In this document: in pieces, positions 33,638 to 42,084 of the stretch
Position numbering within the stretch: position 1 is the first letter of the stretch
Layout of the letters: each line of letters starts with the position of its first letter
Assembly: GCA_964531715.1 (NCBI GenBank)
Contig: CAZHEE010000001.1
Coordinates: forward strand, 1-64,000
DNA: 64,000 nucleotides
Reading direction: 5' to 3'
DNA from: UBA1664 sp964531715
GTDB lineage: Bacteria; Pseudomonadota; Alphaproteobacteria; Micavibrionales; UBA1664
Translations under genes and position numbers: made by a program
The notes under the pieces: generated by a model
Databases searched by the model: none
What the model saw: the letters and a program-made list of their open reading frames with translations, nothing else
What the model was told of the DNA's origin: nothing

Positions 33638-34402
33638 ATGTTTGAAAATGCACTTTATCGCGGAGAGGTTTATCATGCACGGCATAAGCCATTCTTTCAT
33701 AATTTCAGGTACAGGATTTTCAGCCTTTGGATAAACATTGACGATTTTGATAATGCGGTCACTGTTGACCGTTATTTCTCATTCAATCGTTTCAATATTT
33801 TAAGCCTCTATCATAAAAACCATGGCGCGCGGGATGGCTCAAAAATACGCCCATGGATTGAAAGAGCCGCAAAAGAAAAGGGCATAGTAATAGAAAACGG
33901 CGCAATATACATGCTGACATTTCCAAGTGTTTTAGGATTTATTTTCAGCCCGCTTACGCTTTATTTCTGTTTTGATAAAGATGTAAATTTAAAGGCTATC
34001 CTTTATCAAGTAAAAAACACATTTGGCGAACAACACGGATATCTCCTTGCAACGGAGCAGCCTTCAGAGCGAACAATCAAACAAAATACGAAAAAAGTTT
34101 TTCATGTCTCGCCTTTCATTAATATGGATTGCCATTATCATTTCACTGTTACTGCACCGAGCGATAAAGGCTTTCATATAGTCATCCAACAAACACAGGA
34201 TAATGAAGAGCTTTTAACCGCAACATGGTCAGGACATGAGGCTTTGCCTTTAAATGATAAGAACATATTGTCTGTTTTTTTCTCTGTGCCTTTTATGGGT
34301 GTAAAAATAGTTGCGGCTATTCACTGGCAAGCTTTAAAGCTTTGGTGGAAGAGGGCAAAATTTCATAAAAGCCCGCCTAATCTTGAAAAAGATGTGACTT
34401 AA
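33638..34402 (+). CDS. DUF1365 family protein
   Basis: 254 residues. Typical start NALYRGEVYHARHKPFFHNFRYRIFSLWI-type text, then FNILSLYHKNHGARDG, LTFPSVLGFIFSPLTLYFCFD, and VKNTFGEQHGYLL with KVFHVSPFINMDCHYHF. The family is unresolved biochemically but linked to cyclopropane or furan fatty acid formation by genome context. It lies between the FAD protein and cfa. The start is set by the palindrome just upstream. Confidence 0.9.
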   Translation: MFENALYRGEVYHARHKPFFHNFRYRIFSLWINIDDFDNAVTVDRYFSFNRFNILSLYHKNHGARDGSKIRPWIERAAKEKGIVIENGAIYMLTFPSVLGFIFSPLTLYFCFDKDVNLKAILYQVKNTFGEQHGYLLATEQPSERTIKQNTKKVFHVSPFINMDCHYHFTVTAPSDKGFHIVIQQTQDNEELLTATWSGHEALPLNDKNILSVFFSVPFMGVKIVAAIHWQALKLWWKRAKFHKSPPNLEKDVT

Positions 34403-34454
34403 AACAATATATTGCTATAAAGATAAAATTTAAAATTTACATGGTATTAATATA

Positions 34455-35741
34455 ATGATGACATTTTCCGATGCGATTGCGCGTCCCGTTGATTTTTTTA
34501 TCCGCACAGAGGCTCAACTTCGTTATTTTCTGCTTAAAATCAGGCGAGAGAAAGCAGCCTATAAACCATCCCGCGCGTTAAAGCTATGTATTCATTTTGC
34601 ACGAAAAATTCAGGTGGGTAAGCTGGATGTCATTCTGCCTAACGGACAGAAAATCAGATTTGAAGGACCTGATGCAGGACCTGAAGCTATTCTCATCTTA
34701 CATAATGATCGTGCGGCGAAAAAACTTTTATCCGCAGGAAAGCTCGGTTTTTGTGAGTCCTATCTGGATGGGGATTGGACGTCGCCGAACATCGCCGATT
34801 TCTATGAACTGGTTTTAAGAAATGAATCAATCCTTCTTAATGTTATTTCTGGAAAAGTCTGGTTTCGAAAAGTTGCAAAGCTTATTCATATGCTGAACGC
34901 GAACAGCAAAGGCGGATCACTTAAGAATATTTATCGCCATTACGACATTGGAAATGATTTTTACGCGCGATGGCTTGACCCAAGCATGACTTACTCCTCC
35001 GCCTTATTTCGTGGTGAAGAAGCTATTACATTGGAACAAGCGCAGGATGTGAAATATCAGGAGATGATTAATAGGCTTGGCATTGAAAGCCATCATCATG
35101 TGCTTGAGATCGGTTGCGGTTGGGGGGGATTTGCCGAATATGCAGTGCGCCAAACAGGCTGTCAGATGACGTGCATCACAATTTCTCAGGCGCAATATGA
35201 TTATGCGGTTGAGCGCGTAAAGGCGGCCGGCTTAAGCGATAAAATCAGTATAAAAATGCAGGATTATCGGGATATTAAGGGGCAATATGACCGCATCGCA
35301 TCTATTGAAATGTTTGAGGCGGTGGGAGAGCAATATTGGCCGACATTTTTTAATCAGCTTAAAAAATCATTGAAGCCTGATGGGAAAGCCTGCCTGCAAA
35401 TTATCACAATTGAGGAAGAATCTTATGAAGATTACAAATCAACCGCGGATTATATTCAGCGTTATATCTTCCCTGGCGGGATGTTGCCGTCCATGAGTGC
35501 GCTTGAAAAGCAGATTACGCAAGCAGAACTTAAAACGTGCGGTCACCTGTCATTCGGGCGTGATTACGCCAAAACACTAGCCCTATGGAATGATAAGTTT
35601 CAGGAAGAATGGCCAGATCTGACAAAAGATGGTTTCGATGACCGTTTTAAACGTCTGTGGGAGCAGTATTTAAATTATTGCGAGGCTGGGTTTTCCGCCG
35701 AAACAATCGATGTCATTCAAATCGATTTGCATCATGCCTAA
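34455..35741 (+). CDS. cfa: Cyclopropane-fatty-acyl-phospholipid synthase family
   Basis: 428 residues, SAM-dependent. N-terminal lipid-binding region to about residue 150, then YDIGNDFYARWLDPSMTYSSA, SAM motif VLEIGCGWGGFAEYA, FEAVGEQYWPTFF, and DYIQRYIFPGGMLPS. Cfa proteins methylenate unsaturated acyl chains in membrane lipids. With COG2907 and DUF1365 it forms a conserved three-gene cluster. The next gene starts eight bases inside its end. Confidence 0.93.
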   Translation: MMTFSDAIARPVDFFIRTEAQLRYFLLKIRREKAAYKPSRALKLCIHFARKIQVGKLDVILPNGQKIRFEGPDAGPEAILILHNDRAAKKLLSAGKLGFCESYLDGDWTSPNIADFYELVLRNESILLNVISGKVWFRKVAKLIHMLNANSKGGSLKNIYRHYDIGNDFYARWLDPSMTYSSALFRGEEAITLEQAQDVKYQEMINRLGIESHHHVLEIGCGWGGFAEYAVRQTGCQMTCITISQAQYDYAVERVKAAGLSDKISIKMQDYRDIKGQYDRIASIEMFEAVGEQYWPTFFNQLKKSLKPDGKACLQIITIEEESYEDYKSTADYIQRYIFPGGMLPSMSALEKQITQAELKTCGHLSFGRDYAKTLALWNDKFQEEWPDLTKDGFDDRFKRLWEQYLNYCEAGFSAETIDVIQIDLHHA

Positions 35742-36606
35742 TCTGATTTACCCTGCGCCGCTTAATAAAGGTGATATAATTGGTATCATGTCACCCTCAT
35801 CTTACATCGAAAAGGATGATTTAGACCAAACCGTTCGTGTTATTAAAGGTCATGATTATCAAGTTTACGTTCATCCGCAAAGTCTAAACCGTCATAATCA
35901 ATCGGCAGGAACGAACGCGGAGAAATGTGAAGCCTTTCACGACCTTATTAAAAATCCCGACATCAAGGCGATTATATTTTCAACAGGCGGCAACCGTGCT
36001 TTAAACTGGGTTGATGATATTGATTATGAACTGGTTAAAAATAACCCTAAAATTCTAATGGGTTTCAGTGATGTATCGTCAATTCTTAACCTTGTGAGTT
36101 ATCACACGGGGCTTATGACCTTTCATGGGCCGAATGCGCGTTGGTTTATGGTTCATGAAAATAATAAACAGGATATCGAGCAGTGTTTTGAAATGCTCAG
36201 GAATCCTCAAAATGCACTTGATGTTGCAATAAAGTCGCTGCCTCAAAATAAGCAATCTGAACATAGTTTCCTTAATAATGCGTCTTTCATTGGCGGCAAT
36301 ACATCCCTTATTCTGTATCTTATTCATGAGATAGATTTCACGGATAAAATTTTATTTTTGGAAGATCGCTATGTTGAGACGAGCCGCCTTGATCGTGATC
36401 TATGTCATTTCAAACGGCAGGGTGTTTTTAATAAAATTAAGGGTTTAATATTGGGAAATTTCAGTGAATTACTGGATAGTGAAAGACCATTTGGGTTCAC
36501 GTTAGATGATATGATTGCCGAACATGTTCCTGCTGACCTGCCTATTATTAAAAACGCGCCCTTCGGCCATGGGGAGAGGCTTATAACTCTCCCTGTTACC
36601 GGGTAG
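35734..36606 (+). CDS. LD-carboxypeptidase, S66 family
   Basis: 290 residues. S66 motifs: GDIIGIMSPSSYI at the N-terminus, STGGNRALNW, the nucleophile Ser in LMGFSDVSSILN, the acid/base pair region EDRYVETSRLDRDL and FGHGERLITLPVTG at the end. Such enzymes cut the L,D bond of murein tetrapeptides during recycling or resistance; no signal peptide is seen, so it is cytosolic. It overlaps cfa by eight bases, so wall recycling is coupled to lipid modification here. Confidence 0.9.
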   Translation: MPNLIYPAPLNKGDIIGIMSPSSYIEKDDLDQTVRVIKGHDYQVYVHPQSLNRHNQSAGTNAEKCEAFHDLIKNPDIKAIIFSTGGNRALNWVDDIDYELVKNNPKILMGFSDVSSILNLVSYHTGLMTFHGPNARWFMVHENNKQDIEQCFEMLRNPQNALDVAIKSLPQNKQSEHSFLNNASFIGGNTSLILYLIHEIDFTDKILFLEDRYVETSRLDRDLCHFKRQGVFNKIKGLILGNFSELLDSERPFGFTLDDMIAEHVPADLPIIKNAPFGHGERLITLPVTG

Positions 36607-36652
36607 TTCTATTCAAATTAAAAGCGAAAGTCCGAGCAATATATTCCTTATT

Positions 36653-36738
36653 CGTCATTACAGGACTTGTTTCTGTAATCCAGAAAAGCCAAAGGTGGAT
36701 TACACGTATTTTCCTTTCAGTCAAAACGTGTAATGACA
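36653..36738 (+). repeat. Family C repeat between LD-carboxypeptidase and carD
   Basis: CGTCATTACAGGACTTGT... and a right half ...GGATTACACG ... CGTGTAATGAC. Immediately after it (36740-36800) comes the AACTCC..CTCTGCGATAGAAA family D text that lies inside other copies. No gene in this gap. Confidence 0.75.
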
Positions 36739-36816
36739 ATTATATGTTACACTGAGAATCGGAGCTTAATTGAATAACTCCTAAAACTCTATAACTCTGC
36801 GATAGAAATAAAATCT

Positions 36817-36840
36817 AAAACCTCTCTTTAAGATGAGAGG
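36817..36840 (-). terminator. carD terminator
   Basis: On the minus strand CCTCTC and GAGAGG pair around a short loop and are followed by TTTT, 12 bases past the carD stop. Confidence 0.6.
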
Positions 36841-36851
36841 AGACATAAGAA

Positions 36852-37370
36852 TTACGCAGCGTCCGTGAGAACAGTTTCAAGCTTGCTTGCAGCTTCGTCT
36901 TCGCTTGTTTTCTCAATCGCGGCAACTTCACGTGCCAAACGCTCAAGTGCAGATTGGTAAATCTGGCGCTCTGAATAAGATTGCTCAGTATCATCTTTCG
37001 GACGGCGAAGGTCACGCAGAACTTCAGCGATAGATACAGGGTCACCTGAATTAATTTTTGTTTCATATTCCTGAGCGCGACGTGACCACATGGCGCGTTT
37101 CGCCTTGGCTTTCCCTTGCAAGGTTGTGAGGGCATCATCCAAACGTGTTGAGGAGGATAAAGCGCGGAGACCGGAAACTTCAGCCTTTTGTACAGGAATT
37201 TTTAAACGCATGCGGTCTTTATCAAAAGCGATAGAGTATAGGGAAACCTCACAATCACCAATTGTATGAGATTCTATTCCTTCGATTTTCCCGACACCAT
37301 GGGCGGGATAGACAACGGCATCACCCTTTTTAAAATTCACGACATTATTATTGGCTGGCTTCTTACTCAT
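36852..37370 (-). CDS. carD: CarD-family transcription regulator
   Basis: 172 residues. N-terminal RNA-polymerase-interacting Tudor-like domain (FKKGDAVVYPAHGVGKIEGIE, then YSIAFDKDRMRLKIPV) and a helical DNA-binding C-terminal domain (RRAQEYETKINSGDPVSIAEVLRDL, RQIYQSALERLAREVA). CarD proteins stabilise the open promoter complex. Start at 37370 (MSKKPANNN) after a GAGAGG-like leader. The divergent fdxA gene beside it is the usual alphaproteobacterial neighbour. Confidence 0.94.
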   Translation of the reverse strand: MSKKPANNNVVNFKKGDAVVYPAHGVGKIEGIESHTIGDCEVSLYSIAFDKDRMRLKIPVQKAEVSGLRALSSSTRLDDALTTLQGKAKAKRAMWSRRAQEYETKINSGDPVSIAEVLRDLRRPKDDTEQSYSERQIYQSALERLAREVAAIEKTSEDEAASKLETVLTDAA

Positions 37371-37654
37371 ATTTTTCATTCCTCTCATTTTAACACTACA
37401 CAGCAATCCAGATATGCGAATGTTTAAACATTCACCCTGAAAAAACCGATACTCACAAAATAAAGTCTTAAATTGATGATTTAAAAAATCATAGTTTTAC
37501 GCGGATTTTCCGCTATTCTTATTTTGAATGGATTGACCATATCACAGTTTTTGAAAAAAAACAACTTCTTGTTATGTATAGAATAGCCATAAAAATCTGG
37601 ACGTGTTGAATGGCTTACGCTAAAAAGTATGAATTAAACTATGGAGAAAAATAT

Positions 37655-37990
37655 ATGACATTTGTTGTTACGGATATTTGTATTAAATGTAAATATACGG
37701 ATTGCGTTGAGGTTTGCCCAGTCGATTGCTTTTACGAAGGGGAGAACATGCTCGTCATTCACCCTGATGAATGCATTGATTGCGGCGTGTGTGAGCCTGA
37801 ATGCCCGATCGATGCAATCATCCCTGACAGCGAACCGAAAGCGGAAGATTACCTAACACTCAACCGTGATTATTCCGAATTATGGCCTGTTTTAACACGT
37901 AAAAAAGACCCTTTGCCTGACGCTGAAAAATTTAAGGATATTAAAGATAAAATGCAATATTTCAGTAAAAATGCAGGGGAAGGGGACTAG
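37655..37990 (+). CDS. fdxA: Seven-iron ferredoxin FdxA
   Basis: 111 residues. Cysteines in DICIKCKYTDCVEVCPVDC and ECIDCGVCEPECP give the [3Fe-4S][4Fe-4S] pattern, followed by the about 50-residue tail with LNRDYSELWPVL and KFKDIKDKM typical of FdxA. ATG at 37655 follows GGAG eight bases upstream; the in-frame TTG/ATG farther up is not conserved. Electron donor role; partner unknown. Confidence 0.95.
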   Translation: MTFVVTDICIKCKYTDCVEVCPVDCFYEGENMLVIHPDECIDCGVCEPECPIDAIIPDSEPKAEDYLTLNRDYSELWPVLTRKKDPLPDAEKFKDIKDKMQYFSKNAGEGD

Positions 37991-37996
37991 TTTGAT

Positions 37997-38152
37997 CGTC
38001 ATGCATGGCTTGACCATGCAATCTGAATTATTTTAAATAGATAAGCAAAGTGTAGCTGATATTTAACTTTTTAACTCTAAAACTCTGAGATTAAAAATTT
38101 ACAAACTTGATTACTCGTGTTCTCCTTTCCAGTGGAAACGTGAAATGCCGAG
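37997..38152 (+). repeat. Mosaic family C/D repeat after fdxA
   Basis: Left arm CGTCATGCATGGCTTGACCATGCAATC, an internal AACTCTAAAACTCTGAG-like stretch, and a right arm GATTACTCGTG...CACGT-like end AAATGCCGAG. The right end is degraded. No gene in the 235-base gap. Confidence 0.6.
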
Positions 38153-38225
38153 ATTATGAATCTTAAATAATCGCGTTAATTGAAGCTACCTTCTATTCTG
38201 TTTAAGAAACCTGAATCTGCGAAAT

Positions 38226-38810
38226 CTACTTCCCGACTAATTTACTAATCAAATCCGGGATGGGAAGGACAATCGTATTTGTCTTTTCACCTGCAATTTC
38301 TTGAAGGGCGGAAAGGTAACGCAGTTGCATTGTCTCAGGGCGCGCGGCCATAATTTCCGCCGCGGCATCCAGCTGTTTTGCCGCCTGAAATTCTCCGTCG
38401 GCGTTAATGATTTTTGCACGACGCTCCCGCTCGGCCTCGGCTTGTTTGGCAATTGCGCGGATCATGGACGGGTCGATATCAATATGTTTTAATTCAACAT
38501 TGGTGACCTTAATCCCCCAGCCTTCGGTTGAGGCATCCAGAATCTGTTGTAAGTCGACATTCAGCTCATCCCGCTTTGCAAGCATATCGTCTAGCTCATG
38601 CTTACCCAAAACAGACCTTAATGTTGTCTGCGCGTGCTCGCTTGTCGCCTGAATAAAATCCTCTACCTTGTTAATCGCATCGGCGGGGCCAACCACACGG
38701 TAATAAACAACGGCAGAAACGCGAACGGGGATATTATCTTTTGAAATCACGTCTTGAGTGGAACATCACTTGTCCTCAACCACATTTCAACAACTTCCAT
38801 TTGCTGGATG
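38226..38810 (-). pseudogene. Slipin/stomatin-like protein, N-terminally decayed
   Basis: The intact stretch (from about 38750 down to 38226, about 174 residues) is an SPFH/band-7 slipin: VISKDNIPVRVSAVVYYRVVGP, LRSVLGKHELDDMLAKRDELN, GIKVTNVELKHIDIDPSMIRAIA and the KQLDAAAEIMA segment. The conserved lead-in is split. DVP is readable in another frame just upstream (ending WLRTSDVP), and a missing base before TQDV restores the expected ...DVPTQDVISKDN order. The N-terminal membrane anchor is not found. So the gene is probably a pseudogene, or a single sequence error lies near 38752 with further upstream loss. Confidence 0.7.
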
Positions 38811-38992
38811 AGGGTTCGCTCATTCAAAATAGGTTTATCCGCTATGCTGATTTCCACGAGGTAAACTTGCAAAATCTCTTTACCTATGATGAAAACCGTA
38901 TTGAGCAATTTATCGCACTGGTCGATACGCATAAAGCCTTAAAGATATACAAATATAAAGTTTTTTTAAAATATAATATAATATGTATGTAA

Positions 38993-41077
38993 TTACAAAA
39001 AACTTTGCGGGTCTATATCAATTTGCATTCGCACTGACGATGGAATTTCAACTCTATCTAACCACTCGGATAGTGTTTTTTGAATATTGACCGACTTATT
39101 TGCTTTGATAAGAAGCCGCCGCCGATGGCGACCGCGAAGCATTGCAAAAGGCGGAACGGCAGGTCCCATGACCGTGAAATTATCACTTCGCGGTGCGGTT
39201 TGTGCAAGTTTGCGGCCTAAAGCCTCAACTGATTTTTCATTTTTTCCTGAAAGAATTATAGCGGCAAGCCTTGCAAAAGGCGGCATCTCGGCATGATATC
39301 GCGCTTCCAGATCTTCACGGGCAAAGGCCTCGCGGTCATGATCAATGAGCGATTGCATGACCGCATTGTCAGGCATATAGCTTTGCAGATAAACCTGCCC
39401 CCTTCGTCCGTTATTGAGGACTTCGCGCCCTGCACGACCTGCAACCTGATGAAGCAATTGCCATGTGCGCTCCCCTGCCCTCAAGTCACCGCCTTTCATG
39501 CCTAAATCGGCGTCAATTACACCGACACAAGTCAGCTTGGGGAAATGATGCCCCTTTGCCGTCATTTGAGTGCCAATGATGATATCGACGTCACCATTTT
39601 TAATGGCTTCCAATTTATCGGCCAACTTATAATCATTTTCTGCCGTATCGCTCGACAAAACTGATATGCGTGCATCAGGATAATGAAGCTCGATCTCTTC
39701 GGCAATCCGCTCAACGCCCGGACCCACAGGCACAAGCGAATCCTCTGTATCGCAAGTTGGACAGCGGTCGGGGGTTCGCCCGCCATAATCGCAGTGATGG
39801 CAAAATGTGCGCCCTGTCTTCTTATGCTCAACGAGCCAAGACGTACATTGCGGGCATTCCAGCCGTGCCCCACATGACCGACATAATGTTAAAGGCGCAT
39901 AACCCCGACGATTGAGAAATAACAAAACTTGCTCGTTACTATTGTTTATAGTCGCATCCCCGTTCTTTGAAACGGGGTCTATATTTTCTTTGCAAATCGT
40001 TATGGATCCCGTGTCAAGCACGGGATTGCGATTCAAAGTCTGAGCAATCGCTCTATGCAATGTCGGAGAGATAAACTCGCCTTTTTCAGGTTTGTCTTCA
40101 CGCATATCAATAATATGCATATCTGGCAACAATGCGCCGCCATAACGGTCAGGGAGGATAACTTCGCCATAGCGTTTCTCACGCACATTATGAATTGTTT
40201 CAAGTGATGGGGTCGCAGAGGCCAATATGACAGGATGATGAAACACCGCGCCCCGCATAACCGCCATATCGCGCGCATGGTAAATGACATTTTCTTCCTG
40301 CTTATAAGACGGGTCATGCTCTTCATCAACAATGATAAGTCCCAGATTTGCATAAGCTAGAAATAGCGAAGACCGCGCCCCGATAACGGCTTTTGTCAGC
40401 CCCTTCGTAGCGCCATGCCAGACGGTTTGCCGTTGCTTTGGCGTCATATGGGAATGCCATAAAGCGGGTTTTGTACCAAAGCGAGCCTCAAACCGCTCGA
40501 CAAAGCCACTGGTCAATGCAATTTCAGGCATCATGAGCAAAACCTGCTGACCGCCTTCCATTGCTTTTGCCGCGGCTTCAAAATAAACCTCGGTTTTCCC
40601 TGAACCTGTCACACCGTTAAGGAGTGTACAGCTATACCCCTCCCCTATTTTATCATTCAAATCCAAGGCGGCGTGTTTCTGGTCTTCAGACAATACTTTG
40701 GGGACACCTTCATGAGAGTGTCCCTGAGGGACACCTTCGCAGATATATTTAAGTGGTCTTTTGAGTGACTCAAGAAGCTTATAGCTAGGTATTACCATCT
40801 TCAAAACAGAGCCAAGTGGCGTCATTGTCCATTGAGCGACCTTCTCACAATATATGCGCATCGTGTCAGATAATAATGGCGCATCATAGGCGGCCTCAAT
40901 CCGTTTAATTTTTGATAGGGGCAAAGCATCAGTTTCAGCTTTTGCCCAAATAACACCCACCACATCCTGCCGCCCGAAAGAGATTTTCACGTAAGTGCCA
41001 AGCGGCAAATCCTCTTCCGCCTTATAGCTATAGGCGCGGTCAATGCCCGTTGCAGGGAGGACAGAAAAAACATTCAT
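38993..41077 (-). CDS. priA: Primosomal helicase PriA with two repeat-encoded inserts
   Basis: 694 residues. Restarts stalled replication forks. Walker A GVTGSGKTEVYF, Walker B DEEHDPSYKQEE, motif SATPS, the zinc-binding cluster CRSCGARLECPQC and CHHC...CPTC, and helicase motifs GTQMTAKGHHFP and QVAGRAGR. Two segments do not belong to the family. Residues about 113-127 (CEGVPQGHSHEGVPK) come from a family E palindrome at 40699-40740. Residues about 350-376 (NPVLDTGSITICKENIDP onward) come from another palindrome at 39953-40031, just before VLLFLNRRGYAPL. Both keep the frame and fall at linkers or loops. Confidence 0.95.
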   Translation of the reverse strand: MNVFSVLPATGIDRAYSYKAEEDLPLGTYVKISFGRQDVVGVIWAKAETDALPLSKIKRIEAAYDAPLLSDTMRIYCEKVAQWTMTPLGSVLKMVIPSYKLLESLKRPLKYICEGVPQGHSHEGVPKVLSEDQKHAALDLNDKIGEGYSCTLLNGVTGSGKTEVYFEAAAKAMEGGQQVLLMMPEIALTSGFVERFEARFGTKPALWHSHMTPKQRQTVWHGATKGLTKAVIGARSSLFLAYANLGLIIVDEEHDPSYKQEENVIYHARDMAVMRGAVFHHPVILASATPSLETIHNVREKRYGEVILPDRYGGALLPDMHIIDMREDKPEKGEFISPTLHRAIAQTLNRNPVLDTGSITICKENIDPVSKNGDATINNSNEQVLLFLNRRGYAPLTLCRSCGARLECPQCTSWLVEHKKTGRTFCHHCDYGGRTPDRCPTCDTEDSLVPVGPGVERIAEEIELHYPDARISVLSSDTAENDYKLADKLEAIKNGDVDIIIGTQMTAKGHHFPKLTCVGVIDADLGMKGGDLRAGERTWQLLHQVAGRAGREVLNNGRRGQVYLQSYMPDNAVMQSLIDHDREAFAREDLEARYHAEMPPFARLAAIILSGKNEKSVEALGRKLAQTAPRSDNFTVMGPAVPPFAMLRGRHRRRLLIKANKSVNIQKTLSEWLDRVEIPSSVRMQIDIDPQSFL
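39953..40031 (-). repeat. Palindromic insert in priA (ATCCCGTG/CACGGGAT type)
   Basis: Outer ends GCATCCCCGTTC...GAACGGGG-like and GGATCCCGTG...CACGGGAT make two hairpins joined by an AT-rich linker. It is translated in frame as about 27 residues of PriA. It belongs to the widespread GGATCCCGTGTCAAGCACGG type, different from the family E insert in the same gene. Confidence 0.78.
40699..40740 (-). repeat. Family E palindrome inside priA
   Basis: GGGGACACCTTCATGAGAGTG then TCCC plus an extra GGGACACCTTCGC arm. It matches the intergenic copies at 32248 and 43964 and is translated as CEGVPQGHSHEGVP. Confidence 0.82.
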
Positions 41078-41086
41078 GATTTATAT

Positions 41087-41159
41087 TTACCACGGAAGAC
41101 ACAGAAAACACGGAAATTATTTACAAAAATTCCGTGACTTCCGTGATGTCCGTGGTAAA
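41087..41159. repeat. Family D inverted repeat (ACCACGG...CCGTGGT)
   Basis: TTACCACGGAAGACACAGAA on one side and TTCCGTGATGTCCGTGGTAA on the other, joined by an AT-rich centre with an inner CGGAA/TTCCG pair. It separates the divergent priA and tal genes and could affect both promoters. Half copies lie near 45760 and 50865. Confidence 0.75.
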
Positions 41160-41190
41160 ACATTGTTAACAAGAAAACAGGAGCCGCTAT

Positions 41191-41844
41191 ATGAAATTTT
41201 TTGCCGATACCGCTGATATGAATGCCATCAAAGACCTTGCCGATTTGGGCATGTTGGACGGCGTCACAACGAATCCATCCATTATCGCAAAATCGGGGCT
41301 GAATTTCCTTGAGGTCATCCCTGAGATTTGTAAAATCTGCGATGGTCCTGTCTCGGCAGAGGTTGCCTCAACTGATTATGAAACCATGCAAAAAGAAGCG
41401 GATAAGCTCGCCGCGCTTGCCGATAATGTGTGCGTGAAATTGCCTTTGACGGAAGCAGGATTGAAGACTTGTAAGACTTTGAGTGCGCAAAATGTTATGA
41501 CGAATGTCACACTATGTTTTTCCGCTAATCAGGCACTACTCGCGGCGAAAGCCGGGGCGAGTTTTATATCCCCATTTGTCGGGCGGTTGGATGATATCGG
41601 CCTGACAGGAATGGATCTCATCGGCGATATTGTCCAGATCTATGATAATTATCAGTTCCAAACCGAAATCCTTGTTGCCTCAATCCGCCACCCTCAACAT
41701 CTCCGCGAAGCCGCCCTGCTCGGTGCGGATGTGTCCACCTTGCCGCCATCGGTGATTAAAACGCTTTATAAACATCCGTTGACTGATAAAGGGCTCGACG
41801 CGTTTGTCAAAGACTGGCAGTCGACAGGGCAATCAATTTTATAA
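41191..41844 (+). CDS. tal: Transaldolase, small fructose-6-phosphate-aldolase-like type
   Basis: 217 residues in the TalC/FSA size class. MKFFADTADMNAIKDL, LDGVTTNPSIIAKSG, the Schiff-base Lys in NVCVKLPLTEAG, NVTLCFSANQALLAAKAGA and SPFVGRLDDIG are all present. It works in the non-oxidative pentose phosphate pathway. It is divergent from priA, a common alphaproteobacterial arrangement. RBS is AGGAG about seven bases upstream. Confidence 0.95.
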   Translation: MKFFADTADMNAIKDLADLGMLDGVTTNPSIIAKSGLNFLEVIPEICKICDGPVSAEVASTDYETMQKEADKLAALADNVCVKLPLTEAGLKTCKTLSAQNVMTNVTLCFSANQALLAAKAGASFISPFVGRLDDIGLTGMDLIGDIVQIYDNYQFQTEILVASIRHPQHLREAALLGADVSTLPPSVIKTLYKHPLTDKGLDAFVKDWQSTGQSIL

Positions 41845-41868
41845 TTCACTAAAGCAATGCAGAATTTT

Positions 41869-41922
41869 CCTTCTCCCTCCCTTGGGAGAAGGTGCCTGAA
41901 TGAAATGAAGGCGGATGAGGGG
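41869..41922 (+). repeat. Diverged family A-like repeat after tal
   Basis: Hairpin CCTTCTCCC..GGGAGAAGG followed by GTGCCTGAATG...GGCGGATGAGGG. The arm change C-G to T-A at stem pair 3 is on both sides, as in the copy at 63856-63927. Confidence 0.65.
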
Positions 41923-41956
41923 TGTTTAAATTTTATAGTTGTTTCTAAATAGAAAG

Positions 41957-42071
41957 TGTCATTGCGAGGGAGCCCCCTGCCTTCGCAGAGGGCAGGCTTT
42001 GCGACCGCGGCAATCTATAGGATGTTTAGATTGTATGGATTGCTTCGTCACTACGTTCCTCGTAATGACGG
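41957..42071 (+). repeat. GTCATTGCGAGG...CGTAATGACG dispersed repeat
   Basis: Bounded by GTCATTGCGAGG and CCTCGTAATGACG, with an internal CCCTGCC..GGCAGG stem. It is of the same general GTCAT/ATGAC class as families B and C. It fills the tal-TPR convergent gap with the preceding repeat. Confidence 0.8.
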
Positions 42072-42084
42072 GATATTTTAAACT

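Noticed and set aside
38741..38992. Plus-strand ORF of about 83 codons opposite the slipin lead-in
   Set aside because: No recognised domain and no ribosome binding site. The opposite strand shows slipin-like text (IQQM..LRT..DVP), so it is more likely a shadow of the decayed gene.
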